DNA from: VRUE01 sp963812335
Lineage (GTDB): Bacteria > Actinomycetota > Thermoleophilia > Solirubrobacterales > 70-9
NCBI GenBank assembly: GCA_963812335.1
Contig: CAWEUU010000010.1
Location: 1 to 64,000 of the forward strand
Reading direction: 5' to 3'
DNA: 64,000 nucleotides
In this document: positions 62,209-64,000 of the stretch, one piece after another
How positions within the stretch are numbered: position 1 is the first letter of the stretch
Layout of the letters: each line of letters starts with the position of its first letter
Position numbers and translations under genes: made by a program
Notes under the pieces: generated by a model
Databases searched by the model: none
The model's input: only the letters and a program-made list of their open reading frames with translations
Told to the model about the DNA's origin: nothing

Positions 62209-64000
62209 ACCTCAGGAACATCGCGATCATCGCCCACGTCGACCACGGCAAGACGACCCTGGTCGACGCGATGCTGTGGCAGAGCGGCACCTTCCGCAAG
62301 GGCCAGGACGTCGCCGACCGGGTGATGGACTCGATGGACCTCGAGCGCGAGAAGGGGATCACGATCCTCGCCAAGAACACGACCGTCGCCTACGAGGGGG
62401 TCAAGCTCAACATCATCGACACCCCCGGCCACGCCGACTTCGGCGGTGAGGTCGAGCGCGGGCTGACGATGGTCGACGGCGTGCTGCTGCTGGTCGACGC
62501 CTCCGAGGGCCCGCTGCCGCAGACCCGCTTCGTCCTGCGCAAGGCGCTGGAGGCGAAGCTGCCGGTGATCCTCGTCGTCAACAAGGTCGACCGCCCGGAC
62601 GCTCGCATCGCCGAGGTCGTCGACGAGGTCTACGAGCTCTTCCTCGAGCTCGACGCCGACGACGAGCAGGTCGACTTCCCGATCGTCTACACCAACGCCA
62701 AAGCCGGCTGGGCGGCCCTGGAGGAAGGGGCGGAGGGCGCCGATCTGAAGCCGCTGATGGAGCTGATGCTAGAGCGCATCCCGGCCCCCGAGCACGACCC
62801 CGAGCACCCGTTCCAGGCGCTGGTCACCAACCTCGACGCCGACCCCTACGTCGGCCGCCTGGCGCTCTGCCGGGTGCGTCACGGCACCGTCCGCAACGGG
62901 CAGCGGATCGCCTGGTGTCGCGCCGACGGCAGTATCGAGGCAGCGACACTCTCCGAGCTCTACGTGACCGAGGGACTGGAGCGGGTCGCCGCCGCCGAGG
63001 CGGGGCCGGGTGAGATCATCGCTGTCGCCGGCCTGCCCGAGGTGACGATCGGCGAGACTCTGGCCGACCCGGCCGACCCGCAGCCGCTGCCGGTGATCGC
63101 CGTCGACGAGCCCTCGCTCTCGATCGTGTTCGGGATCAACACCTCGCCGCTGGCCGGCACCGAGGGCAGCAGGCTGACCGCGCGCCAGGTTCGCGACCGT
63201 CTCGACGCCGAGCTGGTCGGCAACGTCTCGATCCGCGTCAGCGACACCGAGCGACCCGACGCCTGGGAGGTGCAGGGACGCGGCGAGCTGCAGCTCGTCG
63301 TCCTGCTCGAGATGATGCGGCGCGAGGGCTTCGAGCTGACCGCCGGACAGCCGCGGGTGATCACCCGCGAGATCGACGGCAAGACGCACGAGCCGGTCGA
63401 ACGGCTGGCGATCGACGCGCCCGAGGGGCACGTTGGGGCGATCACGCAGCTGCTCGCCGGCCGCAAGGGCCGGCTCGACCACATGGTCAATCACTCGACC
63501 GGTTGGGTGCGGATGGACTACCTCGTCCCCGCCCGCGGCCTGATCGGCCTGCGCACCGAGTTCCTCACCGAGACCCGCGGCGCGGGGCTTATGCACCATG
63601 TCTTCGACCGCTGGGAGCCCTGGGCGGGCGAGCTGCGCACCCGCCCGACCGGCTCGCTGGTCGCCGACCGGCGCGGCGCCAGCGCCAGCTACGCGCTGAT
63701 GAACCTGCAGGACCGCGGCACGCTTTTCATCGGTCCCGGCGAGGAGGTCTACGAAGGGATGATCGTCGGCGAGAACGCCCGCTCCGACGACCTCGACGTC
63801 AACGCGATCAAGGAGAAGCACCAGACCAACGTGCGGGCCGCCAGCGCCGACGTGCTCGTCCGGCTGGAGCCGCCGAAACGGCTCTCGCTGGAAGCGGCGC
63901 TGGAGTTCCTGCGCGACGACGAGTGCGTCGAAGTGACGCCCGAGTCGGTCCGCCTGCGCAAGGTCGAGCTCGACAAGAACAGGCGCCAGAAGGCGGCCCG
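62193..64000 (+). CDS. typA: TypA/BipA ribosome-associated GTPase (3' end beyond the window)
   Basis: EF-G-like GTPase involved in 50S assembly and stress; 602 residues visible of about 610. G1 AHVDHGKTTLVDAML, G2 EREKGITILAKNT, G3 DTPGHADFGGEVERGL, G4 NKVDRPDAR; BipA-specific parts VQGRGELQLVVLLEMMRREG, RGLIGLRTEFLTETRGAGLM and ENARSDDLDVNAIKEKHQTN. The ATG at 62193 gives the canonical N-terminus (MTLRTDLRNIAIIAHVDHG). No ribosome site of the usual strength; GAAGGAC lies 2-8 nt upstream. The gene runs off the window. Confidence 0.95.
   Translation, partial: MTLRTDLRNIAIIAHVDHGKTTLVDAMLWQSGTFRKGQDVADRVMDSMDLEREKGITILAKNTTVAYEGVKLNIIDTPGHADFGGEVERGLTMVDGVLLLVDASEGPLPQTRFVLRKALEAKLPVILVVNKVDRPDARIAEVVDEVYELFLELDADDEQVDFPIVYTNAKAGWAALEEGAEGADLKPLMELMLERIPAPEHDPEHPFQALVTNLDADPYVGRLALCRVRHGTVRNGQRIAWCRADGSIEAATLSELYVTEGLERVAAAEAGPGEIIAVAGLPEVTIGETLADPADPQPLPVIAVDEPSLSIVFGINTSPLAGTEGSRLTARQVRDRLDAELVGNVSIRVSDTERPDAWEVQGRGELQLVVLLEMMRREGFELTAGQPRVITREIDGKTHEPVERLAIDAPEGHVGAITQLLAGRKGRLDHMVNHSTGWVRMDYLVPARGLIGLRTEFLTETRGAGLMHHVFDRWEPWAGELRTRPTGSLVADRRGASASYALMNLQDRGTLFIGPGEEVYEGMIVGENARSDDLDVNAIKEKHQTNVRAASADVLVRLEPPKRLSLEAALEFLRDDECVEVTPESVRLRKVELDKNRRQKAA

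Overview
The window is about 64 kb of very GC-rich chromosomal DNA, densely packed with genes on both strands. It looks like an actinobacterium, and most like the deep-branching Thermoleophilia/Solirubrobacterales. Reasons: an actinobacterial-type integration host factor (mihF), a YrbE/YrbE/MceG-like lipid ABC module, a eukaryote-type NADP isocitrate dehydrogenase joined to malate dehydrogenase, many TTG/GTG starts, and many genes whose only visible promoter is a TANNNT hexamer 6-11 nt before the start codon (leaderless transcripts). I see no rRNA, tRNA, CRISPR array, prophage or classical insertion sequence. The placement is inference from gene content.

Layout. 0-6.5 kb: AidB-like acyl-CoA dehydrogenase, icd-mdh, an AT-hook/winged-helix protein, a fatty-acid desaturase and a fatty-acid hydroxylase. 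6.5-11.5 kb: a large structured palindrome, then Hsp20, Lon, an ArnT-like glycosyltransferase and a small membrane protein. 11.5-19.2 kb: a TetR regulator with an MMPL exporter, an amidase, an R2-like diiron/SCP2 fusion, an acyl-CoA synthetase and an FKBP lipoprotein. 19.2-27 kb: housekeeping genes (MFS, glyS, FmdB-like, LCP, ROK kinase, rsmI, metG). 27-30.6 kb: an aldehyde dehydrogenase, a PQQ-type sugar dehydrogenase and a lipoprotein. 30.8-37.2 kb: a lipid-transport operon (two MlaE/YrbE permeases, ATPase, broken MMPL, thioredoxin-like protein, B3/B4 protein). 37-42.6 kb: mihF, an alpha-oxoamine synthase divergent from a GNAT-like acyltransferase, and an AlkA-like glycosylase. 42.6-49 kb: a GGDEF/EAL enzyme, an NMT1/THI5-like ABC importer, a TauE/SafE permease and an Rrf2 regulator. 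49-64 kb: MoxR/VWA pair, CaCA exchanger, RecD2, VapBC-type pair, S8-like protease, YHYH protein, CspA and TypA (cut by the window end).

Most unusual content. (1) A family of 107-115 bp palindromic elements at about 3.95, 29.75 and 38.2 kb. They share invariant 17-nt and 13-nt core blocks, while their long arms differ between copies yet stay perfectly self-complementary within each copy. A diverged relative sits inside the MMPL gene at 34.6 kb, and removing exactly its 107 bp restores a single 826-residue reading frame. (2) A near-identical TetR-type operator (TGGCTGGTYAGCCA) before three lipid/aldehyde genes, next to a TetR gene. (3) A divergent serine-palmitoyltransferase-like/acyltransferase pair that could make a ceramide-like lipid. 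(4) Overlapping divergent -10 hexamers in very short intergenic gaps.

Four genes are not intact. Three (aidB-like, fatty-acid hydroxylase, metG) have single-base frameshifts. Because metG should be essential, these are more likely sequence errors than decay. The fourth (MMPL at 33.3-35.9 kb) is interrupted by the palindromic element.
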